From Chloroflexota bacterium (lineage in GTDB: Bacteria; Chloroflexota; Limnocylindria; Limnocylindrales; CSP1-4): a DNA stretch of 6,420 nucleotides. How positions within the stretch are numbered: the first letter of the stretch is position 1; each line of letters opens with the position of its first letter. The notes under the pieces are model-generated. The model saw only the letters and a program-made list of their open reading frames with translations. It made no database searches and was not told the DNA's origin. A program made the position numbers and the translations under genes. Location: NCBI GenBank assembly GCA_021812735.1, contig JAKAMV010000607.1:1-6420 (forward strand), in the 5' to 3' direction. This document shows positions 6,073 to 6,420 of the stretch, in pieces.

Positions 6073-6090
6073 GGCCCGCGACGGCGGGCC
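6073..6090. repeat. Perfect 7-bp GC hairpin
   Basis: GGCCCGC at 6073-6079 pairs with GCGGGCC at 6084-6090 across a 4-nt loop. It lies about 165 bp upstream of gltX in non-coding DNA. The stem is stable, but no T-run follows on either strand; its role is unknown. Confidence 0.5.
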
Positions 6091-6220
6091 GGGGCGCGCA
6101 CCTAGTCGGAACTCCACTCCGACAGACGCGCCGCCGAGCAGCACCGCGTCCGGCCCAACGGCTGGTCATCGATCGTTGGATGGTGCGTCTGGGCGAGCGA
6201 GGCGGACCCGACCGACGCGC

Positions 6221-6320
6221 GAACCCGGACGCCCCGGACGAGCGCCGGACGCCGCGGCCGAGCGCCGGACGCCGCGGCCGAGCGCCGGACACCGCGGCCG
6301 AGCGCCGGACACCGCGGCGC
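6221..6320. repeat. 20-bp tandem repeat array with internal palindromes
   Basis: Four consecutive copies start at 6241, 6261, 6281 and 6301. The unit is AGCGCCGGAC followed by GCCGCGGCCG. Copies 1 and 2 are identical; copies 3 and 4 have A instead of G at position 11, and copy 4 differs in its last two bases. A degenerate copy (14 of 20 matches) precedes at 6221-6240. Each unit holds CCGCGG, and neighbouring units can form CCGCGGC / GCCGCGG stems around a 12-nt loop (for example 6252-6258 with 6271-6277). The period is not a multiple of three, and no credible gene covers it. Strand slippage is a likely cause of the copy number. It lies 310-410 bp upstream of gltX. Confidence 0.85.
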
Positions 6321-6347
6321 GTTTGGCTGTCGGCGATCGGAGGCGCT

Positions 6348-6420
6348 CTACGCGACCCGCGAGCGGGCTGCCCCTGCCGGGCGCGGGGGCAGCATGTACA
6401 GCGTCAGGATGCCGACCAAG
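6348..6420 (-). CDS. Possible C-terminus of a membrane protein (truncated by window edge)
   Basis: Reading in from the right edge on the reverse strand, one frame gives 23 residues, LVGILTLYML then PPRPAGAARSRVA, before a TAG (+ strand 6350-6348). A hydrophobic stretch followed by a short basic tail is what the last transmembrane helix and cytoplasmic end of a membrane protein look like. The fragment is too short to assign a family. The same bases hold a perfect 8-bp inverted repeat, and a forward ATG at 6394 is also possible, so the call is tentative. Confidence 0.3.
   Translation of the reverse strand, partial: LVGILTLYMLPPRPAGAARSRVA
6367..6393. repeat. Perfect 8-bp inverted repeat near the right edge
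   Basis: GCTGCCCC (6367-6374) pairs exactly with GGGGCAGC (6386-6393) around an 11-nt loop. If the reverse-strand membrane protein end is real, the hairpin lies within its last codons and could contribute to 3'-end formation. No T-run follows. Confidence 0.5.

Larger units (their letters stand above)
5922..6347. other. Non-coding region upstream of gltX, rich in inverted repeats
   Basis: No frame here gives a protein-like product; the open frames are Arg/Ala/Pro/Gly-rich, as expected from high-GC DNA. Inverted repeats seen are the 10-bp palindrome GCGCCGGCGC (5985-5994), a perfect 7-bp stem GGCCCGC / GCGGGCC with 4-nt loop (6073-6090), and GTCGGA / TCCGAC with 7-nt loop (6105-6123). A 20-bp tandem repeat occupies 6221-6320. 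No tRNA or T-run terminator was found on either strand. Confidence 0.5.

Noticed and set aside
5512..6105. Forward open frame opposite the gltX 5' end
   Set aside because: The product is low-complexity Pro/Arg/Ala-rich sequence and lies over the well-supported gltX.
6066..6140. Forward ACCGCG motifs resembling T-box ends (6066, 6144 area)
   Set aside because: The preceding TGG is missing and ACCGCG is common in this GC-rich region, including in the 20-bp repeats.
5909..6292. Possible 128-residue N-terminal extension of GluRS
   Set aside because: The extension is Arg/Ala/Pro-rich and unlike any GluRS, and it runs through the 20-bp repeats. GluRS proteins normally begin a few residues before the PSPTG motif.
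6241..6320. CRISPR array
   Set aside because: The 20-bp units are directly adjacent with no unique spacers, and no cas gene is in the window.

Overview
This is a window of very high GC content (roughly 70%) with mostly G/C at third codon positions. GTG starts and mixed use of Shine-Dalgarno (SD) sites also occur. The CHAD protein, the wording of the GluRS KMSKR region and the DUF47/Pit pair suggest a Chloroflexota-like bacterium (Thermomicrobia or a related lineage). Another high-GC phylum cannot be excluded from sequence alone.

Layout, left to right. (1) The 3' part of a + strand CHAD-domain gene enters from the left edge and ends at 962. (2) A small reverse-strand gene (985-1404) encodes a basic coiled-coil protein of unknown function. 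It has a perfect AGGAGG site and converges on the CHAD gene. (3) A divergent intergenic region (1405-1564) carries three tandem 13-bp direct repeats. (4) A + strand SixA-like histidine phosphatase lies at 1565-2083. (5) A + strand DUF47/PhoU-like Pit accessory protein lies at 2206-2823. (6) A small reverse-strand gene of unknown function lies at about 2944-3285. (7) A + strand Pit-family phosphate permease lies at 3367-4377. (8) A reverse-strand glutamyl-tRNA synthetase, gltX (4394-5908), converges on pit. (9) A stretch of about 440 bp without a convincing gene (5909-6347) holds strong inverted repeats and a 20-bp tandem repeat array. (10) The last 73 bases look like the C-terminal end of a reverse-strand membrane protein.

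The first 4.4 kb reads as a phosphate and polyphosphate neighbourhood. CHAD domains bind polyphosphate, SixA-type enzymes remove phosphate from phosphohistidine, DUF47 proteins regulate or assist Pit carriers, and Pit imports inorganic phosphate with a cation or as a metal-phosphate complex. Two uncharacterised small reverse-strand genes are interleaved with this set. One of them separates DUF47 from pit, which normally sit side by side. gltX is a housekeeping gene and probably has no functional link to the phosphate genes.

No rRNA, tRNA, insertion sequence, CRISPR array or phage gene was found. The most unusual features are the two unknown small genes, the 13-bp repeat cluster between the coiled-coil gene and sixA, the 20-bp palindromic tandem repeat upstream of gltX, and signs that gltX may be transcribed without a leader.
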